Positions 51,864 to 61,760 of a stretch of DNA of 64,000 nt are shown here, piece by piece. The stretch comes from Trichormus sp. NMC-1 (GTDB lineage: Bacteria > Cyanobacteriota > Cyanobacteriia > Cyanobacteriales > Nostocaceae), in assembly GCF_001858025.1 (NCBI RefSeq), contig NZ_LZQD01000003.1, positions 502,879-566,878 on the forward strand. Direction: 5' to 3'. A program made the translations under genes and the position numbers. The first letter of the stretch is position 1, and the number at the start of each line of letters is the position of its first letter. Below the pieces are notes generated by a model that saw nothing but the letters and a program-made list of their open reading frames with translations, was not told where the DNA came from and made no database searches.

Positions 51864-53093
51864 ATGAATATATTAATGCTATCTTCCACATTTCCCTACC
51901 CACCCACAAGGGGAGGAACAGAAATCAGGACTTTTTATTTACTCAAGTACTTGCGTCAACGTCATCATATTACCCTCGTAACTCAACGTGATACCTATGT
52001 CACAGATACGGAAATCGCCCAATTAGGTGATTATGTTGATGATTTGATAATTTTCCCCCGTCCTCTTCCTAGTAGTAACTTCTCAGGAATACTCCAAAAA
52101 ATTCAGCGATTTAGTACATTTTTAATCAAAGGAACTTCCCCCAATGTCCTTAATCGTTATTCATTAGAAATGCAGCAATGGATTGATAAATTTGTCGAAT
52201 CGGATAAATGTGATGTCATTACCTGTGAACATAGCGTTAACGAAATTTATATCCGTCCCCATTTCAAAAATAAGGTAAAAACTATAGTTGATATTCATAG
52301 TTCTGTTTATGCAACTTGTTTAAATCAGTTAACAACTGGTACAGCAGAAAATAAACTGCGAGATAGTTTATATTTACCCCTTTTACGTCGCTATGAACAA
52401 GGATTTTGTTCTAAATTTTCTGACATTGTAGTAACAACAGAAGAAGATAAACTGCAATTTCAAGAATTTAGTCACCAACAAGAAATTCCCGTAATTCCTA
52501 ATGGCGTGGATTTAGATTTATTCCCCATGCGTAATCATGATCCTGGTGGATATCGACTGATTTTTATTGGGGCAATGGATTATATAGCTAACATAGATGC
52601 AGCGCGATTTTTTAGTAAAGAGATATTACCAGAAATTCAAAAAAAATATCCTGATACTGTTTTCGATATCGTCGGCTCTCGTCCTGTTCCCGAAGTTTTA
52701 GAACTGCAAAATCAACCAGGTGTGAATGTTACTGGTAGAGTCCCTTCAATGGTCGAATATCTGCATAAATCTACAGTTTGTGTAATCCCTATGCGGACAG
52801 GATTTGGTATAAAAAATAAAACCCTAGAAGCCATGGCCGCAGGTGTACCGGTAGTGGGGAGCGATCGCGGTTTAGAAGGACTAGCCGTAGATGGTGAAAC
52901 AACGCCATTACGCGCACTTCGGGCAAATCAACCCGCAGAATATGTCACCGCAATTTCTCAACTATTTGAAAAACCAGAACTACGACTAGAACTTTCTCAT
53001 CATGCTAGACAACTCATAGAAAGTGAATTTACATGGGAAATTGCCGGTCAGCACTATGAACAAGTCTGCGTGGGAAACAGTAATACTATCTGA
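51864..53093 (+). CDS. Glycosyltransferase family 4
   Basis: 409-residue GT-B enzyme. MNILMLSSTFPYPPTRGGTE is the GT4 N-terminal loop that binds the acceptor/donor phosphate, VIPNGVDLDLFP and LIFIGAMDYIANIDAARFF open the donor domain, and CVIPMRTGFGIKNKTLEAMAAGVPVVGSDRG carries the EX7E region. It resembles the sugar transferases linked with exopolysaccharide systems. ATG start, monocistronic. The neighbours are not glycan genes. Donor unknown. Confidence 0.86.
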   Translation: MNILMLSSTFPYPPTRGGTEIRTFYLLKYLRQRHHITLVTQRDTYVTDTEIAQLGDYVDDLIIFPRPLPSSNFSGILQKIQRFSTFLIKGTSPNVLNRYSLEMQQWIDKFVESDKCDVITCEHSVNEIYIRPHFKNKVKTIVDIHSSVYATCLNQLTTGTAENKLRDSLYLPLLRRYEQGFCSKFSDIVVTTEEDKLQFQEFSHQQEIPVIPNGVDLDLFPMRNHDPGGYRLIFIGAMDYIANIDAARFFSKEILPEIQKKYPDTVFDIVGSRPVPEVLELQNQPGVNVTGRVPSMVEYLHKSTVCVIPMRTGFGIKNKTLEAMAAGVPVVGSDRGLEGLAVDGETTPLRALRANQPAEYVTAISQLFEKPELRLELSHHARQLIESEFTWEIAGQHYEQVCVGNSNTI

Positions 53094-53205
53094 TTTGTGA
53101 TAATTGGCAAAATACAAAAACAAGGTATTATTACTTTCGATCATAAAAAACATATTATTTTTAGAGATCGACCTTAACTAATAACTCAGCACAATAAAAT
53201 CACTC

Positions 53206-53832
53206 ATGACTCCAACATTAGATTTCATCAAGTTTTCCTCAAAAACACAGCAAAACCCATCCGCTTTAATTGTTACCTTACACGGTTGGGGTGCAAATGC
53301 TCAAGATGTCGCATCATTATTGCCTTATTTAAACCTACCTGACTATGAATTTTTGCTTCCCAACGCACCTTATCCATATCCCTATTCTCCTACCGGCAGA
53401 GCGTGGTATGACCTGCAGGAAGAGAATATGTATGAAGGATTGACAGAAAGTCGGCAAATGCTCATAGATTGGTTGCAATCTTTAGAGAGTGTCACAGGAG
53501 TACCGTTATCGCGGACTATTTTGAGTGGGTTTTCTCAAGGTGGTGCCATGACTTTAGATGTAGGATTAAACTTACCCTTAGCTGGTTTAGTGGTGATGAG
53601 TGGGTATTTACATCCTGGGGTAGAAAAGCTCAAACACAGTAGTTTTCCCCCCACATTAATTATGCATGGCAGACAAGATCAAGTTGTACCATTACCAGCG
53701 GCTATCAAAGCCAAAACAGTTGCAGAATCTTTAGGAGTAGCCGTAGATTACCATGAATTTGATATGGGACACGAAATCAGTCCGGAAATGTTAGGGGTGC
53801 TACGAAGTTTTGTGGTAAACACAATTGGTTAG
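53206..53832 (+). CDS. Alpha/beta hydrolase, carboxylesterase/phospholipase family
   Basis: 208 residues of the small YpfH/carboxylesterase type. LIVTLHGWGANAQDVASLLP provides the oxyanion HGWG, ILSGFSQGGAMTLDVGL contains the nucleophile Ser in GFSQG (about 108-112), LIMHGRQDQVVPL the acid Asp, and FDMGHEISPEM the catalytic His. Cytosolic, no signal peptide. It probably hydrolyses short-chain esters or lysophospholipids; the substrate is unknown. ATG start. Confidence 0.88.
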   Translation: MTPTLDFIKFSSKTQQNPSALIVTLHGWGANAQDVASLLPYLNLPDYEFLLPNAPYPYPYSPTGRAWYDLQEENMYEGLTESRQMLIDWLQSLESVTGVPLSRTILSGFSQGGAMTLDVGLNLPLAGLVVMSGYLHPGVEKLKHSSFPPTLIMHGRQDQVVPLPAAIKAKTVAESLGVAVDYHEFDMGHEISPEMLGVLRSFVVNTIG

Positions 53833-53987
53833 CCCAAGTTACCAATTTTTTACAAATCTGGATGCAAATAAGCAAAATTTTTACAAAACAGATGCCCACT
53901 AATGAGTAATATAGATTGGGTGGATGCTTTTAGGGCAACTCCACCCAGGGCTGAAAGCAAACGCTGCAAAAGGGAGGGGCAAGCATT

Positions 53988-54200
53988 ATGAAAACTCTAA
54001 GCATTTCCAAAACAGAAATTGCTGCCATGAAAGCAGCAGAGGTGGAAGATTTGGCTACGCGTCTGGAATTGGATAATTACAGCAATGCTTTTGAGGGTTT
54101 GAATGACTGGCATCTACTGCGAGCTATTGCGTTTCAGCGTCCAGAGTTAGTTGAGCCTTATATTCACCTCTTGGATTTAGAACCCTACGACGAAGCATAG
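53988..54200 (+). CDS. DUF2555-like small cyanobacterial protein
   Basis: 70 residues: MKTLSISKTEIAAMKAAEVE then DLATRLELDNYSNAFEGLND, WHLLRAIAFQRPELVEPYIH and LLDLEPYDEA. The conserved GLNDWHLLRAIAFQRPELVE block is the core of the small cyanobacteria-specific DUF2555 family, as I recall it. The start ATG is preceded by GGGAGGGG. A leader hairpin (TGGGTGGA/TCCACCCA) lies about 40-70 bases upstream of the start. Role unknown. Confidence 0.7.
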   Translation: MKTLSISKTEIAAMKAAEVEDLATRLELDNYSNAFEGLNDWHLLRAIAFQRPELVEPYIHLLDLEPYDEA

Positions 54201-54307
54201 CAATTTTAGATTTGAGATTTTAGATTGGGGTCTGTAATCGTAATTTAATTCCTGCCCACGCATACCCATTGCTACCTAAAATGGGTATGATTGGGAATTA
54301 TGCGATT

Positions 54308-54341
54308 TCGGATTTTGGATTTTGGATTTTGGATTTTGGAT
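54308..54341. repeat. Heptanucleotide tandem repeat (TTTTGGA)n
   Basis: Four to five head-to-tail copies of GGATTTT downstream of the DUF2555-like gene. Confidence 0.8.
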
Positions 54342-54382
54342 TGATTCCACGGATAAATCCTGGAACTTCTACCATCAAGGAA

Positions 54383-55177
54383 TTATTGGTCATTCCTGGA
54401 ACCATCAGGCATAATTGCACCTTGGAAATTAACACCATTGAGGTTCGCACCCTGAATATTTGCACCTCTGAGGTTTGCACCTCCCAGGTTTGCACCTCGC
54501 AAATTAGCCCCACTTAAATCAGTTTCCGTTAAGTTAGCTTCACTCAAGTTAGCTCTAAATAGGTATGAACTCCCCAAATGTGCCTTGGTTAAATTAGCTT
54601 TATACAAATTAGCTTTATAAAGGTAAGCTGCCATTACTTCTGCTTCATATAAGTTCGCTTCACTCAAATCAGCAGCAATTAAATTAGCCGCAATCAAATT
54701 AGCAAAACAAAGATTACTGCGAATTAATTTTGTCTCTCCTAAATCCGCATCTCGCAAAATAGCATCTTTTAAATCAGCCCCAATCAGATTAGCATTTGTA
54801 ATGACAGCACCTCTGAGATTGGCTGCACTCAAATCAGCACCAATCAAATTTACATGACTCAAATCTGCCTGTGTCAATGTTGCACCGCTCAAGTTAGCAA
54901 TACTAAAATTAGCTGCACTCAGGTTAGCTTCAATCAAAATAGCTTGATTGAGGTTAGCATTACTCAGATTTGCACCGCTGAGATTTGTTCGCACCAATAA
55001 AGCATGACTTAAATCTACCTTAGTCAAATTTACCCCTTGGAGATTTGCACCTCGCAAGTTTTCTCCTTGCAGGTTAGCCGCACTCAGATCAAGTTCAATT
55101 TGGGGATTTTGCTTTCTCCACTCTAGCCAGGTAACTGCACCTGCTTTGAGTAGTCTCAGATGCTCTTGATTTGCCAT
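54383..55177 (-). CDS. Pentapeptide repeat protein
   Basis: 264 residues. After a 30-residue head (LRLLKAGAVTWLEWRKQNPQ), almost the whole protein is A(D/N)LXX repeats (about 40 units; ANLQGENLRGANLQGVNLTK and ADLSHVNLIGADLSAANLRG). These fold as a right-handed quadrilateral beta-helix. No membrane segment. Function of such proteins in cyanobacteria is mostly unknown. ATG start with AAAGGAG five bases upstream. It lies 11 bp after ccmP on the same strand, so they are likely co-transcribed. Confidence 0.93.
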   Translation of the reverse strand: MANQEHLRLLKAGAVTWLEWRKQNPQIELDLSAANLQGENLRGANLQGVNLTKVDLSHALLVRTNLSGANLSNANLNQAILIEANLSAANFSIANLSGATLTQADLSHVNLIGADLSAANLRGAVITNANLIGADLKDAILRDADLGETKLIRSNLCFANLIAANLIAADLSEANLYEAEVMAAYLYKANLYKANLTKAHLGSSYLFRANLSEANLTETDLSGANLRGANLGGANLRGANIQGANLNGVNFQGAIMPDGSRNDQ

Positions 55178-55188
55178 TTTTGCTCCTT

Positions 55189-55827
55189 TTATTCCTTACG
55201 CTGCTGGGGATTTTCTCGACCAGGGACGTTTTCAATCGCCGTTAAGGCTCCTGCTGCCCCCGCTAGGATATCCCGTTCGTGTCCACCTAAATACAGCCGT
55301 CCAAAGCTACCTACAGCTTGCACTTCCAGGATATTAATTGACGCTGCTTTCTCGGCTTCATTTGCAGCTAACGCAGCGTAAGCAGCTGGTTCAACTTCCA
55401 ATACATATAGGGTTTGTCCAGCTAACAGTAGCTGTCCCCGACGGGTGCGGTTAATAAGTTGGGTTTGGTAAGCGTCAATATTGCGAATAATTTGGCTAGA
55501 AACCACACGGGGTTTGAGACAGTCTTCTTTTTTCACTCCCAGCAGGGCTAAAATTGCTTGTCCTGCGGCTCGTGTTTCCCCTTGGGAGCCAGAATGTACT
55601 TCTAATAGTCCATATAGCCTTTCCACTACCTGTACTCCCGGACGGACAGAGGCAGATTTGAGGGCGACATCTGTAATTTTATTGATTTCGATACCGGGTG
55701 AGATTTCAATCCACAGGGATGTATCCCCAGGTAATGGTAAGAAACCTTGGGCTACTGTTCCCATATATGCGGCGTGTTGAGGTTGCAGATTGTCTAGAAA
55801 TACGAAACTGCGTAGTTCTATGCCCAA
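55189..55827 (-). CDS. ccmP: Carboxysome shell protein CcmP (tandem BMC domain)
   Basis: 212 residues. [20 protein letters not shown] then [20 protein letters not shown], and a second repeat with [40 protein letters not shown]. This is the CcmP pattern: two fused BMC domains that form stacked trimers with a gated central pore in the beta-carboxysome shell. Length matches CcmP. The TTG start is supported by GGAGAG about eight bases upstream. It is a satellite locus, away from the ccmKLMN operon as usual. The pentapeptide gene follows. Confidence 0.88.
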   Translation of the reverse strand: MGIELRSFVFLDNLQPQHAAYMGTVAQGFLPLPGDTSLWIEISPGIEINKITDVALKSASVRPGVQVVERLYGLLEVHSGSQGETRAAGQAILALLGVKKEDCLKPRVVSSQIIRNIDAYQTQLINRTRRGQLLLAGQTLYVLEVEPAAYAALAANEAEKAASINILEVQAVGSFGRLYLGGHERDILAGAAGALTAIENVPGRENPQQRKE

Positions 55828-56377
55828 AATTTTGCTCTCCAGTCATGAGGGTAAACGTTTTTTCTATGCAATATTAGAGTTTACATATAAAAGCTGCATC
55901 AGCAAAATAGAATCTCAGTTAAATTTAGTCTGGAAAATCTTCACTTCCCCGCGTTTGTCCATAAAAAGTCGCTACACGTCTTGCTATATGTAGCCAAGTC
56001 ACTGTGTTAGAAAGGTTTCTCCGCTTGAAGCAAGTGACGCGCCACTTAATAGTCGCCGAGGTAGTAATAAATTAGACTTGTGCATTCATCCTCTCAGACT
56101 CTAGAAATATTTTCACAAATAAACTGGTAATTTCTTCTGTTGCTGGTAAGAGAAATTCAGGTTTAGCAAGCGTTTGAATAGCGGGTGAGTTGTATGAGTT
56201 TTACTAAAACATTCAAAAGGTAGAGGTTATGTGGGGTAAATTTTGTAAACATTCAATGTGATGGCGAAATAAACCTAATCTGAGATTCAATCAAAACTCG
56301 ATGAGGTGACGACAAAGCTAGAAGTTAAGAAACAGGAATTCGATGAGTAAGTAAGTCGGTGTGAAAAAACAAACTAT
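55828..56377. other. Intergenic region ccmP / pyruvate kinase-like gene
   Basis: 550 bp without a convincing gene, tRNA or repeat array. Divergent promoters for both neighbours are expected. I could not place boxes. Confidence 0.4.
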
Positions 56378-58015
56378 GTGAAGAACGATAAGGTAGGCTC
56401 AAACTCTCCTTCCCCTCGCCTTATGCTAACGACAAATATTTACGCCGACCAAAGTTTAAAACTTAATTTGAAGAAAGAAATGAAAATCGAGTTTAATCTA
56501 TCCAGTCCACAGGGTTTGTTATCGACTCTGCAAGAACTTCGCCAGACCGTTGAAAGCGTAGGAAAAGCCACCTTTAAGCAGTGGCGATCACACATTCAGC
56601 GTCCTGAGTTTCTTTCTAGTGCCTTGAATTTAGCTGAGTATCTGGCTTTACGTAGGCATGATTTACGTTCCCTCCAAGCTGCACTAATGCCTTGGGGTTT
56701 ATCTTCATTAGGACGGATAGAAGCACGAGTGATTCCCAATCTCGATGCTGTCATTGCCACCTTGGAAATCATTTGTGGCTCTCAGTCTTCCCAGCATCTC
56801 AACCGTCCACCCATTGAGTTCTTTTTTGAGGGCGATCGCTTACTAGAACAGCACACCGAAGAATTGTTTGGTCAGTCCCCACCCCAGCGTCGGGTCAGGA
56901 TTATGGTAACACTACCTACTGAGGCCGCCACTGACTATGAGATGGTGCGAGAAATTATTCAACGCGGGGCTAACTGTGTGCGAATTAACTGCGCCCACGA
57001 TACCACAGAATCCTGGGAGAGGATGATCGACCATATCCATCGAGCGGAACAGGAAATAGGAACACCTTGTAAAGTCATGATGGACTTAGCTGGTCTCAAA
57101 ATCCGCACAGGACAGGTACTGGCACCACTTAATAAAAAACGAGTATTTAAAGGAGATCATATCCTGCTGTTGCGGTGTGAGCCTGAACTCGAAAGTGAAG
57201 TAGGTGAGTCCATCCCATCACCTGTAGACTATTTCCAAACCTGCTGTACGGTTCCCAACATTCTCGATTTGTTAGCGGTTGACACCCCAGTGTATATCGA
57301 TGATGGCAAGATTCGGACTCGTGTAGTTGATACTCAGTACCCAGTACCCGATGAACAACCGGGACTTTTACTACAAGTAACTCATGCCAGTCCCAAAGGA
57401 GTCAAACTTCGACCTGAAAAGGGATTGAATTTCCCAAACACAGTTTTGCCCCTCAGCCCACTGACTGAAAAAGATTTATCTGACCTAGATGTTGTCGCTA
57501 CCCACGCAGATATTATTGGCTACTCTTTTGTGCAACGACCTGCCGATATTGAGTTACTTCAACAAGAATTGGACAAGCGCTCGGTCGAACGGCGGTCTCA
57601 ACCAGCTATAGTCGCCAAAATTGAAACCGCGATCGCAGTTTCCAATCTGCCAGAACTAATTATTTATGCAGCAGGGAAGCAATCATTTGGTGTCATGATC
57701 GCCAGAGGCGACTTAGCTGTGGAAATTGGATACCAGCGTTTAGCGGAGATCCAGGAAGAAATTCTCTGGCTTTGTGAAGCGGCTCATGTTCCTGTGATTT
57801 GGGCAACTCAAGTGCTAGAGAGTTTAGTAAAAAATGGAACACCTTCGCGGGGAGAGATGACCGATGCCGCAATGGCTGAACGTGCTGAGTGTGTGATGTT
57901 AAACAAAGGCGTATTTATTGCCGAAGCGATCACCATTCTGGATGATGTTCTCACACGCATGGAAGCCCATCAATTGAAAAAAACGCCACAGTTGCGGGCG
58001 CTCCATTCGTGGTAA
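56378..58015 (+). CDS. Pyruvate kinase-like protein with N-terminal extension and no C domain
   Basis: The barrel is pyruvate-kinase-like: RVRIMVTLPTEAATDYEMVR, CVRINCAHDTTESWERM, MMDLAGLKIRTGQV, AIVAKIETAIAVSNLPELI, GVMIARGDLAVEIGYQRLAE and IWATQVLESLVKNGTPSRGE. About 170 residues precede it (LRSLQAALMPWGLSSLGRIE), unrelated to the normal PK N-terminus. The sequence ends soon after VMLNKGVFIAEAITILDDVL, so the allosteric C-terminal domain is absent. The usual NET motif is replaced by NKG. It is a paralogous family rather than the housekeeping Pyk at 16 kb. Start GTG 56378 or ATG 56423; neither is well supported. Confidence 0.78.
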   Translation: MKNDKVGSNSPSPRLMLTTNIYADQSLKLNLKKEMKIEFNLSSPQGLLSTLQELRQTVESVGKATFKQWRSHIQRPEFLSSALNLAEYLALRRHDLRSLQAALMPWGLSSLGRIEARVIPNLDAVIATLEIICGSQSSQHLNRPPIEFFFEGDRLLEQHTEELFGQSPPQRRVRIMVTLPTEAATDYEMVREIIQRGANCVRINCAHDTTESWERMIDHIHRAEQEIGTPCKVMMDLAGLKIRTGQVLAPLNKKRVFKGDHILLLRCEPELESEVGESIPSPVDYFQTCCTVPNILDLLAVDTPVYIDDGKIRTRVVDTQYPVPDEQPGLLLQVTHASPKGVKLRPEKGLNFPNTVLPLSPLTEKDLSDLDVVATHADIIGYSFVQRPADIELLQQELDKRSVERRSQPAIVAKIETAIAVSNLPELIIYAAGKQSFGVMIARGDLAVEIGYQRLAEIQEEILWLCEAAHVPVIWATQVLESLVKNGTPSRGEMTDAAMAERAECVMLNKGVFIAEAITILDDVLTRMEAHQLKKTPQLRALHSW

Positions 58016-58076
58016 TTATTTTAACCCGCAATATGAACCATCCCAGATTCTGAAACAGTATGAGGTTTCCCGTTTT

Positions 58077-59702
58077 TCAAAATGGTGTTTTTGTCTGTAA
58101 ATACAGATTTTCTCCTAAATGCGGATGTTGAAAACTCAGTTCTCTGGCGTGCAGATATAGTCTACTGCTCTCAGTACTGCAACCATACAGCTTATCTCCC
58201 AAAATCATCATCCCTAATCCTCGCACATCAGCCGCATGAACTCGTAATTGATGGGTGCGTCCTGTCAGAGGGATAAATTCTATCCGGGTATAGTCTCCTT
58301 CTTTTTTTATTACCCGGAAGTGCGTTAAGCTGGGTTTTCCCCGTTCTAAATCAACTGTTTGATAAGGACGATTTTCAGGATTTCCCCACAATGGTAAATC
58401 AATTACACCTTCATTAATAATCAGATTACCTGCCAGGATAGCTTCATAAACTTTGTGAATTTTTCTTTCTTGGAATTGTTGATTTAGTTGAGAATGGGTA
58501 AATACATCTTTAGCTAATAAAAGAATACCAGAAGTTTCTTGATCTAAACGATGTACCGTCATCAATTCTACATCATACCAATTACGCAACCGACTCAGAA
58601 CACTATCTTGGTTATGAACATAACGTCCAGGGACAGAAAGTAATCCTGGAGGTTTATTAACAGCTATTAACCATTGGTCTTCATGAATAATTTCTTCTTT
58701 TACCTGGGCTGAATGCTGATGTTTTCCTGATAGCAAAAACCCCATTAATGGCTGACACCTTTCTACACAAGCACCATAAAATTCACCTTGTTTTTTATCT
58801 TGAACAGAAGAATTTCCCCACCAAAACTCAGCCATTGCTAAAGGTTTTAGTTTATGAGTTGCCGCATAATGTAATAATTTAGGAGCGCAACATTCCCCTG
58901 TGCCGGTGGGTGTTCCTCCTGGTAGTAGTTGCTGTAAAGATAGAGATTTTCCAGAGAAATTAGTTAGGCTATAAGCAGCGTGCATTTGGGTTTGCAATTG
59001 GCGAGATAGTTCTCTTCGCTGTTGTTTTAGTTCTCTAATTTTTGTATCTGCGGCATTTATAATTTGCTGTAAATGCTGCAAAACTTCATTTTGACGACGT
59101 TTGAGATATTTACGCTCAATTCCCTGTTGACGGCTTTCTGCTTCCAGTTGGGCAATAGTTTCAATTGTGATGTTTTCTCCGAGTTGTTGACGTTTTTCCT
59201 GTCGTTCTCTTTTACTTCGACTATGTTGCAAACTCATTATTTGTAACTGCTGTTGAAATTCAGCAAATAATATTTCATATTCTTCTCGTTCAGGAAGTTG
59301 TTTGAGAGTAATTATCTCTTGTTTAATTGCTGCCAAGTTTGCTAAAGTTCGTGTTTCTGCTAAGGCAATATCTTCTCGTCCGGGAATGGGTGTCACCCAA
59401 CCTTCAACCACACTACAACTATTCAATAAACCAGAAAAAGCTTTAATTACTCTTTGTTCACCATTAGGTAATTCAACTAATAAAATACCATACATTTTAC
59501 CTTCACGGGAATAAATTTCATTTTGCTGAAGTTGTTGCATTAAACCCTCAGCTATAGCTTCTGCTAAAGAAGTACGCGGTAGTCTCAGCAATTCCCCCGT
59601 TTGCGGACAATTTCCTTCATAGTAATAGCTGGGAGGTGTAGCGGGAATTTCAGTATTGGGGTTAAGAAACTGCGAAAGTTTATTTAGCATCTTGTTCAAC
59701 AA
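58077..59702 (-). CDS. RluA-family pseudouridine synthase with N-terminal coiled coil
   Basis: 541 residues. The C-terminal half is an RluA/RsuA-type synthase: AVNKPPGLLSVPGR, VHRLDQETSGILLLAKD (catalytic Asp in HRLD about 387-392), VYEAILAGNLI and RIEFIPLTGRTHQLRVHAA. The N-terminal ~300 residues contain a long Arg/Gln/Glu-rich coiled coil (RKYLKRRQNEVLQHLQQIIN, LKQQRRELSRQLQ). It isomerises uridines in structured RNA; the target cannot be read. Part of this gene (58990-59550) is duplicated identically inside a group II intron at 62292-62852. Convergent with the pyruvate-kinase-like gene. Confidence 0.88.
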   Translation of the reverse strand: MLNKMLNKLSQFLNPNTEIPATPPSYYYEGNCPQTGELLRLPRTSLAEAIAEGLMQQLQQNEIYSREGKMYGILLVELPNGEQRVIKAFSGLLNSCSVVEGWVTPIPGREDIALAETRTLANLAAIKQEIITLKQLPEREEYEILFAEFQQQLQIMSLQHSRSKRERQEKRQQLGENITIETIAQLEAESRQQGIERKYLKRRQNEVLQHLQQIINAADTKIRELKQQRRELSRQLQTQMHAAYSLTNFSGKSLSLQQLLPGGTPTGTGECCAPKLLHYAATHKLKPLAMAEFWWGNSSVQDKKQGEFYGACVERCQPLMGFLLSGKHQHSAQVKEEIIHEDQWLIAVNKPPGLLSVPGRYVHNQDSVLSRLRNWYDVELMTVHRLDQETSGILLLAKDVFTHSQLNQQFQERKIHKVYEAILAGNLIINEGVIDLPLWGNPENRPYQTVDLERGKPSLTHFRVIKKEGDYTRIEFIPLTGRTHQLRVHAADVRGLGMMILGDKLYGCSTESSRLYLHARELSFQHPHLGENLYLQTKTPF

Positions 59703-59926
59703 TGCGACTTATAACTTATTAATATATAAATAAATACATTTGGCGTTGCTGAACCAAAGCCGGGACTGTAAAAAATGCGATATCTAATATCAAGTCCCGT
59801 TAATTGCTGCTCAAAAAAACTCGACCCGTCAGCCCTAATGATTAGTATTTGCTCTGATACGATATAATAACTCGCTCCAATCCCTACCCTACGAGTACAT
59901 TGAGAGTAGGGACTGCTGCGAAGCGT

Positions 59927-60115
59927 TCAAATATCAACATTAAGATTTTCGATCTGTTTAGCAGCTTTATCCCACCTTTTTGCAGAGTCCTCATCTTTCC
60001 AGTGAGTTCTCAGATTCTCAGCTTTTTTGTGACATATACGCTCTAGCATCTCTAAAATTGCAGATAGTGTCAGCTGCTCAACTAACCCTTCTAAAATATT
60101 CATGTATTCTTTCAT
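59927..60115 (-). CDS. Small hypothetical protein
   Basis: 62 residues from ATG 60115: MKEYMNILEGLVEQLTLSAI then LEMLERICHKKAENLRTHWK and RWDKAAKQIENLNVDI. It is all-helical, charged and without membrane segments. A longer frame to 60205 exists, but the ATG with an upstream GGGGG looks better. No function recognised. Confidence 0.5.
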   Translation of the reverse strand: MKEYMNILEGLVEQLTLSAILEMLERICHKKAENLRTHWKDEDSAKRWDKAAKQIENLNVDI

Positions 60116-60454
60116 TACACACACCCCCGTAACTTGTACTTTGAGTGGGACTTCTTGAACCGTCCTGTGTCGAATATCAACACAAGAAGTACAGATTCTC
60201 ATCAATTTTGCGTGACTTTTATATTATCCACCTAATAAGTTTTGAAATATGCATTTCTTCTTTATTCTCTACATTTGCGGGTATGTAGAACAACGTAAAT
60301 AATTAAAGCTACAAATGAATCTCCGCGTCCCCGTGTCTCCCTGTCTCCGTGTCAGTCTAAATGATAAGTATATCTCTGACGAGACGCTACGCGAACAACC
60401 GGATATGATATAATTTATAATTATGGCGGGCAAGATGCCCACCCCACAGGAATT

Positions 60455-61603
60455 CTACTTACCCAAAACTTGCTTCAAAGCCTCAACCAACCTATCCACA
60501 CTTTCAGGACGACTATTAAAACCCATCAAACCTACACGCCAAACCTTACCCGCAAGTTCTCCCAAACCACCGCCAACTTCAATGTTATGCTCAAGTAATA
60601 ACTGCTTGGCAACGGCTTTACCATCTACCCCTTCAGGAATGCAAACTGTAGTTAAAGTTGGTAGTCTGTATTCCTTTTCAACGTGCATTTTTAAACCGAT
60701 TTCTTCCAGGCTTTCCCAAAGATACTCTACATTCTTTTGATGACGTTGCCAACAATTTGCTAAACCTTCTTCCGCCATTAAACGCAGCGCTTCCCGTAAA
60801 CCATAATATAAATTAATCGGGGCTGTGTGGTGATATGTGCGTTCAGCACCCCAATATTTCCCCAACAACAACATATCCAAATACCAATTTGCAACTTGAG
60901 ATTGGCGTTTTTGCAACTTTTCCATGGCCCGCGCACTCATGGTAAAAGGAGAAGCACCAGGAGAACAACCTAAACCTTTTTGACTGCAACTATAAGCTAA
61001 ATCAACACCCCATTCATCCAAAAAGATGGGAACACCACCTAAGCTGGTAACGGTATCCACTAATAGTAATGTGCCATGTTGGCGACACAAATCACCCACT
61101 TTTTCCAAGGGTTGACGAGCGCCGGTGGATGTTTCGGCATGAACTAAGGCTAAAATCGCCGGTTTATGGGTTTCTACTGCTGTACTAATTTCATCTAAAT
61201 TGAAAACTTGTCCCCAAGGTTTGGTTATAGTTCGCACATCTGCGCCATATCTTCCCGCCATATCTACTAAGCGATTTCCGAAGTAACCAGCTACACCAAT
61301 TAATACCACATCTCCTGGTTCTACGGTGTTAGCCAGGGTGGCTTCCATTGCGGCTGTACCTGTACCACTGACGGCGATGGTATGCGGGTTTTCTGTTTGC
61401 CATACGTAGCGTAGCAAAGATTGAATCTCATCCATCAAGGCTAAAAATGCCGGATCTAGATGCCCTAAAGGTGTGGTGTTCATAGCCTGTAATACCGCAG
61501 GATGGGCGTTAGAAGGACCTGGACCAAGTAATAAGCGGTTGGGGACTTCTAGGGGTGAAAGTTTTAACGAGTGACTATCGTTAATGGAAATTATTGATGT
61601 CAT
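60455..61603 (-). CDS. Class V aminotransferase, alanine/serine-glyoxylate type
   Basis: 382-residue PLP enzyme. LLLGPGPSNAHPAVLQAMNT is the family opening, AVSGTGTAAMEATLAN the phosphate-binding loop, LVHAETSTGARQPLEKV and LLLVDTVTSLGGVPI contain the ring-stacking and cofactor Asp residues, and SCSQKGLGCSPGASPFTMS holds the PLP lysine. The end has GGLGELAGKVWRVGLMG. It probably transaminates glyoxylate from photorespiration to glycine with alanine or serine as donor. ATG start. Monocistronic. Confidence 0.9.
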   Translation of the reverse strand: MTSIISINDSHSLKLSPLEVPNRLLLGPGPSNAHPAVLQAMNTTPLGHLDPAFLALMDEIQSLLRYVWQTENPHTIAVSGTGTAAMEATLANTVEPGDVVLIGVAGYFGNRLVDMAGRYGADVRTITKPWGQVFNLDEISTAVETHKPAILALVHAETSTGARQPLEKVGDLCRQHGTLLLVDTVTSLGGVPIFLDEWGVDLAYSCSQKGLGCSPGASPFTMSARAMEKLQKRQSQVANWYLDMLLLGKYWGAERTYHHTAPINLYYGLREALRLMAEEGLANCWQRHQKNVEYLWESLEEIGLKMHVEKEYRLPTLTTVCIPEGVDGKAVAKQLLLEHNIEVGGGLGELAGKVWRVGLMGFNSRPESVDRLVEALKQVLGK

Positions 61604-61760
61604 AAATTTATTTGAGGCTAAATGGTAATTAATCGCATCATAAAACGATTAGATTACCGATGTTTTCATCAGCCTCAAGATTGTCTATCATTCGTAGGAA
61701 GAAGCCATATCTCTAAAGTCTTAAAGTTGATGTAATCAGCTGTTAAGGCGAGATCGCGTC

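Noticed and set aside
53833..53987. Riboswitch upstream of the DUF2555-like gene
   Set aside because: A hairpin (TGGGTGGA/TCCACCCA) is visible, but it matches no riboswitch consensus I know; treated as leader structure only.
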